A DNA stretch of 64,000 bases from Acrocarpospora pleiomorpha (GTDB lineage: Bacteria; Actinomycetota; Actinomycetes; Streptosporangiales; Streptosporangiaceae). The translations under genes and the position numbers were made by a program. The stretch covers positions 221,146 to 285,145 of the forward strand of contig NZ_BLAF01000013.1 in assembly GCF_009687885.1 (NCBI RefSeq), written 5' to 3'. Shown here one piece after another: positions 18,192-26,013 of this stretch; positions within the stretch are counted from its first letter, which is position 1; every line of letters begins with the position of its first letter. The notes beneath the pieces are model-generated. The model had not been told where the DNA came from. It did no database searches and saw only the letters and a list, made by a program, of their open reading frames with translations.

Positions 18192-18699
18192 GTGCTGTGG
18201 AGTTGGCCCATGCAGAATCCCGCCAAGATCGATACTTGTCGACTTCTGCCGGATCGGCGATAATCTCTGCCCCTAGAAGAATGTCGTCTGGTGTGTAATG
18301 GACCAGCGCCACGCGCTCATCATCGAACAGCCACCAGTCCGAAACCGGGAGACCAATTTTCTCGGCTTCGACCCTCTCCATGTACCGTATGTGGTCGCCC
18401 GCAGCAATGTTGTGTTCTGCTGCCATCAGGCCGAACCGCGTGTAGTCCGAAAACGGACGCGATACCACCCGGACCCGCCGCATAGTGCGACCTGCCTGGA
18501 CATGCTCGCCTACCAGAGCGATCCAGAACTGGAGCCAGCCCATGTCGACAGGCTCCCCTGCGAGGAAGCAGCGAAGCGGCTCCTCCTCGTTCTTCGCGAG
18601 GTGATACCGCTCACGTGACTCCAGTCGGAACGCGGAGACGTTGAAGGAGTGGAAGAGAGCGTCGAAGTTCTCGCCGGACAGCAGGTTCACGTGGATCAC
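18163..18699 (-). CDS. DUF6879 family protein
   Basis: A 178-aa protein starting at GTG 18699 (V-I-H-V-N-L-L-S-G-E-N-F), which overlaps the preceding stop codon as GTGA. It has the family pattern FDALFHSFNVSAFRLESRERY, FLAGEP, AGRTMRRVRVVS, DYTRFGL and AAGDHIRYM. The family is restricted to actinobacteria and is commonly encoded beside DUF5753 helix-turn-helix regulators. Its biochemical role is not established. An upstream extension to 18846 exists but overlaps the 63-aa gene and lacks conservation signals. Confidence 0.88.
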   Translation of the reverse strand: MIHVNLLSGENFDALFHSFNVSAFRLESRERYHLAKNEEEPLRCFLAGEPVDMGWLQFWIALVGEHVQAGRTMRRVRVVSRPFSDYTRFGLMAAEHNIAAGDHIRYMERVEAEKIGLPVSDWWLFDDERVALVHYTPDDILLGAEIIADPAEVDKYRSWRDSAWANSTAREEFVEARA

Positions 18700-18887
18700 C
18701 TTAGAAACCGGAACAGCTCCTTGGGAACCTCGACGAACGCTTCCCCGTCGAGGATGTCGCGCGCTTGGGCCAGAGTGGCCCTGTCGGTGATCTGTATACC
18801 TTGGATGACCACTGTCCCGCGGTCGGTCTCGTAGATCGAGGGGCAACCACCGCTGGATGAAGTACTTCCGACGAACTCGAGCTTCAT
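18696..18887 (-). CDS. 63-aa protein of a WhiJ-like cassette
   Basis: It starts at ATG 18887 after a good ribosome site (GGGAGAAGCAC). The protein reads MKLEFVGSTSSSGGCPSIYE, then an acidic strand-rich middle (TDRGTVVIQGIQITD) and VEVPKELFRFL at the end. It is the first gene of the three-gene minus-strand cassette and is coupled to the DUF6879 gene by a 4-base overlap. Comparable short proteins accompany DUF6879/XRE pairs in actinomycetes. It has no DNA-binding or membrane signature. The open frame extends to 18998, but the extra part lacks a ribosome site. Confidence 0.75.
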   Translation of the reverse strand: MKLEFVGSTSSSGGCPSIYETDRGTVVIQGIQITDRATLAQARDILDGEAFVEVPKELFRFLR

Positions 18888-19409
18888 GTGCTTCTCCCGT
18901 GAGCGAGTTGCTTTGGATTGCTCGAACGCCTGGATCTTTTGCCGGAATCTTCGGATCGTCAACCCCCCATGGCGCGCTTCGGCGCCTTCAAAAGACACCA
19001 GAGGCTTCTTCGACGACCCGCATCTGGCCTACATCTCCGCCGCGTCACTGGACGTGACCTCGCGCTAGGGCACCCGGAGCAAACGCCGCACGAGGCAGCC
19101 CTATCCCGAGTCCCCGTCTCCAGCCGTCCGCCCTTGCGCTCTCTCAAATCCGGTAATTACAGGTCAAACAGGGATCGAACGACCGTCCCCAAATAGCTTG
19201 TCTCCATGGGTAGGAGAAGCGCAGGGCAACCACGGCGACGGCGGGGTCGGGCGGAGCCCGAGGAGAAACGAAGGGAGGGTGGGTGGGAGAAACCACGTAG
19301 GCGCTGGCGGCAGTTCTGACCGAGTTCTCCCTGAGTAAGTCATTTTCTGATCAAGTGCCGGAGCGCTTGCCGGGGTGGTAGGGGGTCGGCTTCTTACGCT
19401 CGTCCAGAC
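18888..19409. other. 522-bp divergent intergenic region
   Basis: No convincing gene lies here. The region separates the minus-strand regulator cassette from the plus-strand WxL-like gene, so it should contain both promoters. A TTGACG element reads leftward at 18962-18957, with a weak AAAGAT about 17 bp downstream, and could drive the 63-aa gene. A purine-rich patch lies around 19250-19290. The minus-strand open frame at 19164-19619 is mostly antisense to the next gene and looks spurious. Confidence 0.4.
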
Positions 19410-20438
19410 ATGTCCACATCTCTGGTTTCGGGGGCGGGGAAGTTGCGAATCATCAGATATCTGGCGGTCTCCGCCATGGCGGGACTGGTGATGATCGGAT
19501 TCCTGGGCCTCACGCCGGCCGGGGCGGATGAGGGTTCTGGGCCGATCGGGATCCGGCTGATGGACGCGCCGGCCGTGCGCCGGGGTGATCCGCGTGCCCG
19601 GATTCACATCGTCGATCACCTGTCGCCCGGTGCCACGATCAGCCGCCTGCTCCAGGTGACCAGCACATCACCGCGCCCACAACGCGTGCATCTCTACCCG
19701 GGCGCGGCCAGCGTGGGCAGACACCGGTTCATCTCCGCACCGGACCGCCTCGGCAACGAACTCACCGAATGGGTACGGTTCGACCGCACATCCCTAACGC
19801 TTCCGCCCCGCAGCAGCACCACCGTCAAAGCCACGATCAAGGTCCCCCGGACAGCCTGGCGCGGCGAACGTTACGGCGTGCTGTGGGCCGAAGCCGAACC
19901 ACTCGGAGACATCGAGGAAACCCACCGCGTAGGAGTCCGGATATATCTGGACGTAGGAGCCGGTGGCGAACCACCAACGGACTTCCGGATCGAGCAGTTG
20001 ATCGCGCTTCGCAGCCCCACCGGGCGTCCCGAGTTCCGCGCGGTCGTCCACAACAGCGGCCAGCGCGCAGTGGACATGTCCGGCACGCTCCGCCTGACCG
20101 ACGGCCCCGGCGGCGCGAGCGCGGGCCCGTTCCCGGTCAACCAAGGCATCTCCCTGCCCCCCGGCGGACGCGGACGCGTCGTGATCCCCCTGGCCAGCGG
20201 CCTCGGCGACGGCCCCTGGCAGGCCACGCTCTACCTGGCCAGCGGCAGAACCCAGCGCAGCGCCGACACCACGATCACCTTCCCCAAAGCAGGCGAGGCT
20301 CCGGTGGTGAAACTGACCGGCATACTCGGCACCGCCGTGGCCGTGACCCCGCGCAACGGCGCGCTCGCCGCCGGCGGGGTCCTGGTCATGCTGATGTCAG
20401 GCTTCGCCCTGTTCCGCAGGCTACGCGCGAGCCGATGA
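19410..20438 (+). CDS. membrane-anchored WxL-interacting-protein-like (DUF916-like) surface protein
   Basis: A 342-aa protein with a signal peptide (hydrophobic 17-36, cleavage near AGADEG) and a C-terminal membrane helix (about 312-334, AAGGVLVMLMSGFALF) followed by a basic RRLRASR tail. This is the topology of an anchored exoplasmic protein. The ectodomain holds two beta-sandwich-like parts: residues 45-175 (PRARIHIVDHLSPG, then VPRTAWRGERYGVLWAEAE) and 185-295. They resemble the peptidoglycan-binding and host-binding domains of WxL-interacting proteins. It is probably a cell-envelope binding protein. The ATG has no clear ribosome site; TTG at 19443 is an alternative. Confidence 0.65.
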   Translation: MSTSLVSGAGKLRIIRYLAVSAMAGLVMIGFLGLTPAGADEGSGPIGIRLMDAPAVRRGDPRARIHIVDHLSPGATISRLLQVTSTSPRPQRVHLYPGAASVGRHRFISAPDRLGNELTEWVRFDRTSLTLPPRSSTTVKATIKVPRTAWRGERYGVLWAEAEPLGDIEETHRVGVRIYLDVGAGGEPPTDFRIEQLIALRSPTGRPEFRAVVHNSGQRAVDMSGTLRLTDGPGGASAGPFPVNQGISLPPGGRGRVVIPLASGLGDGPWQATLYLASGRTQRSADTTITFPKAGEAPVVKLTGILGTAVAVTPRNGALAAGGVLVMLMSGFALFRRLRASR

Positions 20439-20450
20439 CTCGATGGCATA

Positions 20451-21404
20451 GTGGACAAAGTGACCAGCGATGAGACGCGGGACGGAGTCTCGCTGACCAA
20501 TCTCGACCAGCCGCTGTTCGACGGTTCGAACGCGACCAAACGGGATCTGGTCAACTACCTGGACGCGGTCCACGACCGCATCATCCCCGCCCTACGCGGC
20601 CGCCCCCTATCCGTGATCCGGGTACGCCCCGGCCAGCCCCCCTTCATGCAGAAGAACGTCCCCAAATACACCCCCACCTGGGTGAAAACCGTCCCCGTCT
20701 GGGCAGAAGCCTCCCACCGGGAGATCTCCTACGCCCTATGCGACGACCGCAAGACCCTGCTCTGGTTCGGCAACCAACGCGCGGTCGAATACCATCCCGC
20801 CCTCTTCCGCGACTCCCACTTCACCCACCTGATCCTCGACCTCGACCCCCCGGAAGGCGAGTCGTTCCCCCTGGTCATCCAGGCCGCCCGCCTGGTACGG
20901 CAAGCCCTGGACGACACCGGCCTCACCGGCGCCGTGAAGACCAGCGGCGCAAAAGGCGTCCACATCTTCATCCCAGTCGCCGACGGAATCCCGATCGAGG
21001 ACCTGGCCGCCGCCACCCGAGCCCTGGCCGCCCGCGCCGAACGCGTGGACCCCACGCTGGCGACGACGGCATTCATCCGCGAGGACCGCGCAGGCAAGGT
21101 CTTCCTGGACTCCACCCGAGCAGGCGGCGCAACCGTGGCAGCCGCGTACAGCCCACGCATCCGACCCGGCACTCCAGTGTCATTCCCGGTGGCCTGGGAG
21201 GACCTGGATCAGGTCGTACCAGGAGATTTCACCATCCACACCGCGCCGGACCTACTCGGCGACAGAGATCCATGGGCGGAACGCATGCCGGAACCCCAGC
21301 GGCTTCCAGCCGATCTGATCGAGGAGGGCCACACGATCCCGGTCGCCCGCGTACAGGCCATGCACGAAGGCAAACGCCGAGCCCGGGCCCGGCGCGAGGG
21401 ATAG
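20451..21404 (+). CDS. stand-alone LigD-type polymerase/primase domain protein
   Basis: A 317-aa archaeo-eukaryotic-primase-like polymerase (PolDom) of the LigD family used in non-homologous end joining. Visible motifs are PPFMQKNVPKYTPTW, the metal-binding LILDLDPPEG, the catalytic SGAKGVHIFIPV, and FLDSTRAGGATVAAAYS. Ligase and 3'-phosphoesterase domains are absent, and no Ku or ligase gene is in the window. It would extend ends or fill gaps with ribonucleotides preferred, as known for mycobacterial PolDom. It starts at GTG 20451 (GTG 20460 is possible), 12 bp after the preceding gene. Confidence 0.9.
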   Translation: MDKVTSDETRDGVSLTNLDQPLFDGSNATKRDLVNYLDAVHDRIIPALRGRPLSVIRVRPGQPPFMQKNVPKYTPTWVKTVPVWAEASHREISYALCDDRKTLLWFGNQRAVEYHPALFRDSHFTHLILDLDPPEGESFPLVIQAARLVRQALDDTGLTGAVKTSGAKGVHIFIPVADGIPIEDLAAATRALAARAERVDPTLATTAFIREDRAGKVFLDSTRAGGATVAAAYSPRIRPGTPVSFPVAWEDLDQVVPGDFTIHTAPDLLGDRDPWAERMPEPQRLPADLIEEGHTIPVARVQAMHEGKRRARARREG

Positions 21405-21569
21405 TGGTTCACGGCAGGCCGGGACTCGGTCTGCCGGAATCGCAAGCGACGGGGTCGCCGATCTGAGGGCGGCCTCGAAGGCGTCGTCTGGGGCACCGCG
21501 CCGCATCCACTCCCGATAGGCGTCCCAGTCCTGACCGGCGTTCCACCCAGAGCTTCGCAATTCGGCCAT
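21252..21569 (-). other. doubtful 105-aa ORF, antisense to the LigD-like gene over its second half
   Basis: The first 55 codons (21569-21405) lie in intergenic DNA and look protein-like: MAELRSSGWNAGQDWDAYRE, WMRRGAPDD, AFEAALRSATPSLAIPADR. This is acidic and helical, in the style of a small antitoxin or regulator. The rest runs antisense through the polymerase gene and looks like chance. There is no clear ribosome site. It may be the 5' remnant of a gene truncated by recombination. The upstream DNA contains the palindrome at 21597-21612. Confidence 0.2.
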
Positions 21570-21590
21570 TTAGCACTCAACTATCTGAAC

Positions 21591-21612
21591 GTATACGGTA
21601 CACGTGTGCACC
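21591..21612. promoter_or_regulatory. palindromic site upstream of the zinc dehydrogenase gene
   Basis: GTATAC (21591-21596) is followed directly by GGTACACGTGTGCACC (21597-21612), a 16-bp near-palindrome with a perfect ACACGTGT core. It lies 20 bp before the dehydrogenase ATG, a position suited to a repressor. The GTACAC half also occurs in the operator of the antitoxin gene at 22719-22738. Confidence 0.45.
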
Positions 21613-21632
21613 AGATCACCCCCAGTTTGTAG

Positions 21633-22646
21633 ATGCGCGCCTTCGTCATCACCGGCCCGCGCACCGCCGAGGTCCAGGACGTCGAGCCCCCCGTCCCCGG
21701 TCGGGACGAGGTGATCGTGGACGTCGAGCGGGCCGGAGTCTGCGGGACCGACGCCGAGTTCTTCTCCGGCGAGATGGCCTACGTGCACTCCGGGGACGCC
21801 CCGTACCCGATCAGGATCGGCCACGAGTGGATGGGCGCCGTCTCGGCCGTCGGCGAGGGCGTCGATCCCGGCTGGCTCGGCCGCCGGGTCACCGCCGACA
21901 CCATGCTCGGCTGCCGCCGCTGCGCGCGCTGCGCGGCGGGGCGCCAGCACCTGTGCGCCGACCGCTACGAGATCGGCATCCGCGGCGGCTGGCCGGGTGC
22001 CCTCGCGGAACAACTCCCGGTCCCCGTCACCGCCCTGCACGCCCTGCCCGACAGCGTCGACGCCACCCTCGGAGCCCTGGTCGAGCCAGGCGGCAACGCC
22101 CTGCGCGCGGTCCGCGCCGCCGAGATCGCGCCCGGCGAGCGCCTCCTGGTCCTAGGACCCGGCACGATCGGCCTGCTCACCGCCCAAATCGCCGCAGCCA
22201 AGGGAGCCGAAGTCCACCTCCTCGGCCGCGACCTCCCCTCCCGCGACTTCGCCCGCTCCCTCGGCTTCCCGCACGTCTGGACCGCCGACACCCTCCCCAC
22301 CCTCCGCTGGGACGCCATCGTCGACGCCTCCACCGCGGAAACCCTCCCCGCCCTCGCCCTCGACCTGGTCGAACCCGGCCGCCGGGTGGTCTGCATCGGC
22401 ATCTCCAGCGACCCCAGCCTGCTCGACACCCGCACCGCCGTCCTCCGGGAGATCACCATCGCCGGTGTGCTCAGCGCCTCCGGCGGCCTCACCGAAACCA
22501 TCAACCTGTACGCCTCCCGCGCCGTCGACCCTCGCCCCCTCGTCGCCACCACCATCAGCCTGGACACCCTCGCCGACGTCCTCGCCGGATCCCGACCACC
22601 CGAATGGGGCAACGCCCCTAAAATCCACGTGGACCCCCGCCGCTGA
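21633..22646 (+). CDS. zinc-dependent MDR-family dehydrogenase
   Basis: A 337-aa medium-chain dehydrogenase/reductase. The catalytic zinc ligands are in AGVCGTD (Cys about 37) and GHEWMG (His-Glu). A four-cysteine structural zinc lobe is present (CRRCARC plus HLC), and the Rossmann motif is GPGTIGLLTAQ. The pattern fits sorbitol, threonine or related polyol/alcohol dehydrogenases using NAD(P)+. The substrate cannot be assigned. The ATG lacks an evident ribosome site and directly follows a TAG; leaderless translation is possible. A palindromic site lies 20 bp upstream. Confidence 0.85.
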   Translation: MRAFVITGPRTAEVQDVEPPVPGRDEVIVDVERAGVCGTDAEFFSGEMAYVHSGDAPYPIRIGHEWMGAVSAVGEGVDPGWLGRRVTADTMLGCRRCARCAAGRQHLCADRYEIGIRGGWPGALAEQLPVPVTALHALPDSVDATLGALVEPGGNALRAVRAAEIAPGERLLVLGPGTIGLLTAQIAAAKGAEVHLLGRDLPSRDFARSLGFPHVWTADTLPTLRWDAIVDASTAETLPALALDLVEPGRRVVCIGISSDPSLLDTRTAVLREITIAGVLSASGGLTETINLYASRAVDPRPLVATTISLDTLADVLAGSRPPEWGNAPKIHVDPRR

Positions 22647-22718
22647 TACCCAACGTCGGCTACGTCAGAAGAGCTACGGTCCTGGATCGGCCTTTCCCGC
22701 AGCTGGCGCGGAGCAAAT

Positions 22719-22738
22719 GTGTACACAATCAGGTACAC
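22719..22738. promoter_or_regulatory. operator of the antitoxin gene
   Basis: GTGTAC (22719-22724) and GTACAC (22733-22738) form an inverted repeat; the left half is also part of a self-complementary GTGTACAC. The site ends 7 bp before the antitoxin ATG. Phd-type antitoxins autorepress by binding such palindromes. Confidence 0.55.
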
Positions 22739-22745
22739 TTTAGGA

Positions 22746-23063
22746 ATGTTGATCGAGACGCTGTCCGTACGGGAGGCCCGCGAGCAGCTACCCAGCGTAC
22801 TGGAACGGTTCCGCAACGGTGACCGTAGGCCGGTGGGCGTAGGCTCGCATCGCAAGACCGAGGCAGTCATGGTTCCGGTCGAGGTTTTCGACGAACTGAC
22901 TGCTGAGAGGGCTCGGTCGCTGACGCAAGCATCGGCATCGGTGCGGGCTGAAGGGCTCACGGTAGGCGCCGATGTCGAGGCCATCGCCGAACGGTGGGCG
23001 CGCGGCGAAATCAGCACCGTGCAGATGCGTGAACTGGTTCGGCGGCTGTACGACGCACCGTGA
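22746..23063 (+). CDS. Phd/YefM-type antitoxin with a VbhA-like Fic-inhibitory tail
   Basis: A 105-aa antitoxin. Residues 1-55 are a Phd/YefM DNA-binding domain (LSVREAREQLPSVLERFRNG, then VMVPVEVFDEL). Residues 60-105 look like the VbhA antitoxin helix bundle. SVRAEG at 65-70 fits the (S/T)xxxE(G/N) inhibitory motif that blocks ATP binding in Fic enzymes, and IAERWARGEIS followed by LVRRLY matches the rest of that fold. ATG 22746 is used; the open frame begins at 22719 but that would run through the operator. Its stop overlaps the GTG of the Fic gene by four bases. The antitoxin looks intact although its toxin is broken. Confidence 0.8.
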   Translation: MLIETLSVREAREQLPSVLERFRNGDRRPVGVGSHRKTEAVMVPVEVFDELTAERARSLTQASASVRAEGLTVGADVEAIAERWARGEISTVQMRELVRRLYDAP

Positions 23064-23439
23064 GCATCGATCCATACCTCGACCCAGCAAGCGGTGTGCT
23101 GCGCAACAACCTCGGCATCTCCGACCTGCGGCGCCTGCGTACGGTGGAGGCGGGCCTGACGCTGACGGCGCTGGCGGACCTGGGCACCCAGGTCATAGCT
23201 GCGTTGACCGGTTGACTCATTACTTCGCCGAGGTCAATGCGATCCACCCGTTCCGTGAGGGCAACGGTCGGACGCAGCGCGCCTTCTTCGGTCAGCTCAG
23301 CCGCGAAGCGGGTTGGCCCATCGACTGGTCTGGTCTCGACCCGGATGTCAACGAGGCCACATCGATGGCTTCACTGCGCGGTGACAACGGCCCGCTTCGC
23401 CACCTCCTCGATATTCTGGTGGTTTCTCGGCCGTGGTGA
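23060..23439 (+). pseudogene. decayed Fic/Doc toxin
   Basis: The N-terminus starts at GTG 23060 (overlapping the antitoxin stop) and reads VSIDPYLDPASGVLRNN, GISDLRRLRTVEAG, then stops at about 23215. The C-terminus continues in another frame from about 23200, DRLTHYFAEVNAIHPFREGN followed by GRTQRAFFGQLSREAG, to 23439. The catalytic Fic motif (HPFREGNGR) is preserved, but the middle, normally about 80-90 residues including the flap and target-docking segment, is missing, and the frame is shifted at the join. An internal deletion therefore inactivated the AMP-transferase. Intact family members are about 200 aa. Confidence 0.85.
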
Positions 23440-23473
23440 CCGGCTGGAGGGGGGCGTCAAACGGACGTGCGAG

Positions 23474-23689
23474 CTACCCGGCCACCACGAGGATCTCGAA
23501 GCCGTCGCCGCTGACGATTTGGCCGTCGCGGATCTTGCAGCGTTTGCGGAGTTCGAGTTCGCCGTCTACGAGGACGTTGCCCTCGGCGATGAAGTGTTTG
23601 GCCTCGCCGCCGCTTTCGGTGATGGCGCAGTATTTGAGCAGGTCGCAGAGGGCGATGTAGTCGGATGCCAGGGTGAAGGTCTCGCGCAC
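23474..23689 (-). CDS. S4-domain RNA-binding protein (YbcJ-like)
   Basis: A 71-aa protein that is essentially one S4 domain: LLKYCAITESGGEAKHFIAE, then GNVLVDGELELRKRCKIRDG. This matches small YbcJ/YaaA-type S4 proteins that bind structured RNA. It starts with GTG at 23689. It is convergent with the Fic remnant and lies 16 bp downstream of the DUF1772 gene, so it may share that transcript. Confidence 0.85.
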   Translation of the reverse strand: MRETFTLASDYIALCDLLKYCAITESGGEAKHFIAEGNVLVDGELELRKRCKIRDGQIVSGDGFEILVVAG

Positions 23690-23705
23690 CCATCCAGGAT
23701 AGGTC

Positions 23706-24191
23706 TCACCAGGTGCAGGCCCAGAAGGCCAGGGCCAGGGCGGCCACGAGCAGGCTGATGGCGCTGAACACGGTCCGGAGCGTGTTCCAGCGGTTCCAGC
23801 GGGGGGCGAAGGCCGCCCAGACGTCGGTGGCGGGGCCGGTCGCGCGATCGAGGGCGTTGTTCAGGGGGATGTTGACGGCGATGGTGGGGATGAACGTGCC
23901 CGCGAGGTAGGCGGCGGCTGCGGCCAGGAAGAGCACTCCGGGGAGGGGGTGGCCGTCGATCAGCACGAGGACGCCGGTGATGATGCCGACCAGGGGCGTA
24001 CCCAGGAATGACAGGAAGAAGACCGGGTTCTGGATCTTGATGTTGATCTGGCGCATCACCGGGACGGCGTGTTCCGGACCGGCGGCGTCCATGGCGAGCA
24101 TCACCGAGACCGAGTAGGCGTAGAAGAGCCCGGCGATCCAGCCGGTGAGCACCACCGTCGCGAATGCCGCGATTGCCGTCAGGGCGAACAT
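23706..24191 (-). CDS. DUF1772 (anthrone oxygenase-like) membrane protein
   Basis: A 161-aa protein with four hydrophobic helices: MFALTAIAAFATVVLTGWIA, FFLSFLGTPLVGIITGVLVL, GVLFLAAAAAYLAGTFIPT and VFSAISLLVAALALAFW. The family motif VNIPLNNAL is present near 110-120. Some fungal DUF1772 relatives are anthrone oxygenases; most bacterial members have no known role. ATG 24191 is preferred over TTG 24200 because the AGGGGAG ribosome site lies 9 bases before it and touches the TTG. Confidence 0.85.
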   Translation of the reverse strand: MFALTAIAAFATVVLTGWIAGLFYAYSVSVMLAMDAAGPEHAVPVMRQINIKIQNPVFFLSFLGTPLVGIITGVLVLIDGHPLPGVLFLAAAAAYLAGTFIPTIAVNIPLNNALDRATGPATDVWAAFAPRWNRWNTLRTVFSAISLLVAALALAFWACTW

Positions 24192-24291
24192 CTCGACCAA
24201 CTCCCCTCGTTTCGGCTAACCCTATGAAACCCGCGTGCCGCGCGCATCGTCCCCGGGGCCGGATGATTAGCGTTGGTATGGGGGGGAACGG

Positions 24292-26004
24292 ATGGCTGGT
24301 CGTTCGCGCGTGCCGCGGATGCTGTCGATATGTCTGACGGTGCTCGCGGTGTATTCGGCGGTGATCGCGCTGATCCCGCCGCTGCGGCGAGGCCTGAGCG
24401 GTTTGACCGAGTTCGTGGACAGCTGGCTCTTCCCCATCGCGCCCAACCTCGCCTATGCCGCGTTCACCGCGCTGCTGGCCGGCGCGCTGGCCCGGCGCAA
24501 ACGGATCGCCTGGCGGCTGGTCATGGTCCTGCTCGGCATCTCCCTGGCACTCAGCATCGCGGGCGTGCTGGTGCTGCTCTACGTGCCGGGCGGTACGGTC
24601 GAAGGCAGCAAAACAACCCTGGCCGAGACGGCCTTCAGCTTGGTCGTGGTCACCCTGCTGCTGGTGTTGATGCTCTGGTCGCGCCAGGAGTTCTACGCCC
24701 GGGTCCAGCCCGCGTCGGCGCGCAAGGCGGTCCTGACCCTGGTCGGCCTGCTGGCCGTCTCGTTCGTGGTCGGATTCCTGCTGGTCACCGCGTTCTCCGG
24801 CACCCTGCCCGCGCACCGGCGGGCGGTGTGGACGCTCAGCCACACTCTCGGCGGCGTGTTCGACGTGCCCCACCCAGGCCATCCGCCGAGCTGGGTGTCG
24901 TTCCTGATCGGGCTGATGAGCGCGATCGCGCTGATCACCGCCTTCGCGGTGCTGTTCCGGTCCCAGCGGGCCAAGGCCGTGCTGGCCCCCGAGGACGAGG
25001 AGCGGATCCGGCAGCTCCTGGGCGAGCGTGATTCGCTGGCCTATTTCGCGACCAGGCGGGACCGTAGCGCGATCTTCTCGCCCAGCGGGAAGGCGGCCGT
25101 CTCCTACCGCGTCGTCAACGGCGTCAGCCTGGCCGGGGGCGACCCGGTCGGCGACCCCGAGGCGTGGGAGCACGCGATCCGCGCCTGGACCGACCAGGCC
25201 GCCGCGTACGGCTGGACGCCCGCCGCGATCGGCGCCAGCGAGGAGGGCGCCCGCGCCTACCAGCGGGGCGGCCTGAAGGTCCTCGAACTCGGCGACGAGG
25301 CGGTCATCGACGTGGCCGCGTTCACGCTCACCGGCCGGGAGATGCGCGGCGTGCGCCAGGCCGTCAACAGGGTCGAACGCGCCGGTTACACGCTGCGGGT
25401 GCGCCGCCACCACGAACTGAACCCCGAGGAGATGCGCACCATCATCGGCCGCGCCGAGGCCTGGCGCGACACCGAGACGGAACGCGGCTTCTCGATGGCC
25501 CTCGGCCGTCTCGGCGACCCGAGGGACGGGCGGTGCGTGCTGGTGGAGGCGCGGAAAGCGGACGGGGACGAGGCGGCCCTGCTGTCGTTCGTGCCGTGGG
25601 GAGCCACCGGTCTTTCGCTCGATCTGATGCGCAGGGACCGGAACGCTGAGAACGGCCTGATGGAGTTCATGGTCGCCGGTCTGGTCGAGGCGGCTCGGGG
25701 GCTCGGCGTGGACCGGATCTCGCTGAACTTCGCCGTGTTCCGGTCGGCGTTCGAGGAGGGCGCCAGACTTGGCGCGGGCCCGGTGATCCGGGCCTGGCGC
25801 CGCCTGCTGCTGTTTCTGTCCCGCTGGTGGCAGCTGGAATCGCTATATCGGGCAAACGTGAAATATCGCCCCGAATGGGTGCCCCGATTCCTCGCGTACG
25901 GGGACACCAGAGACCTGGTCAAGGTCGGCATCGCCTCAGCCGTGGCGGAGGGGTTCCTGCGCCCGCCGAGTCTGCCGCAGCTGCTTCGGCGCGGCGTGAC
26001 TTAG
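24292..26004 (+). CDS. MprF-like phosphatidylglycerol lysyltransferase-type protein (DUF2156)
   Basis: A 570-aa membrane protein. Six hydrophobic helices cover about residues 9-225. They are followed by a soluble GNAT-like DUF2156 domain (about 230-540) with GDPVGDPEAWEHAIRAW, VNRVERAGYTLRVR and the C-terminal RANVKYRPEWVPRFLAY. MprF-type enzymes transfer an amino acid from aminoacyl-tRNA to phosphatidylglycerol, reducing surface negative charge. This protein is shorter than full MprF (about 840 aa), with a reduced flippase part, so flipping is uncertain. It starts at ATG 24292 and ends 9 bp before the PIG-L gene, which may share its transcript. Confidence 0.85.
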   Translation: MAGRSRVPRMLSICLTVLAVYSAVIALIPPLRRGLSGLTEFVDSWLFPIAPNLAYAAFTALLAGALARRKRIAWRLVMVLLGISLALSIAGVLVLLYVPGGTVEGSKTTLAETAFSLVVVTLLLVLMLWSRQEFYARVQPASARKAVLTLVGLLAVSFVVGFLLVTAFSGTLPAHRRAVWTLSHTLGGVFDVPHPGHPPSWVSFLIGLMSAIALITAFAVLFRSQRAKAVLAPEDEERIRQLLGERDSLAYFATRRDRSAIFSPSGKAAVSYRVVNGVSLAGGDPVGDPEAWEHAIRAWTDQAAAYGWTPAAIGASEEGARAYQRGGLKVLELGDEAVIDVAAFTLTGREMRGVRQAVNRVERAGYTLRVRRHHELNPEEMRTIIGRAEAWRDTETERGFSMALGRLGDPRDGRCVLVEARKADGDEAALLSFVPWGATGLSLDLMRRDRNAENGLMEFMVAGLVEAARGLGVDRISLNFAVFRSAFEEGARLGAGPVIRAWRRLLLFLSRWWQLESLYRANVKYRPEWVPRFLAYGDTRDLVKVGIASAVAEGFLRPPSLPQLLRRGVT

Positions 26005-26013
26005 GGTGGGCTG

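Noticed and set aside
19164..19619. Minus-strand ORF of 151 codons
   Set aside because: Half lies antisense to the WxL-like gene, there is no ribosome site, and the composition is typical of a shadow frame.
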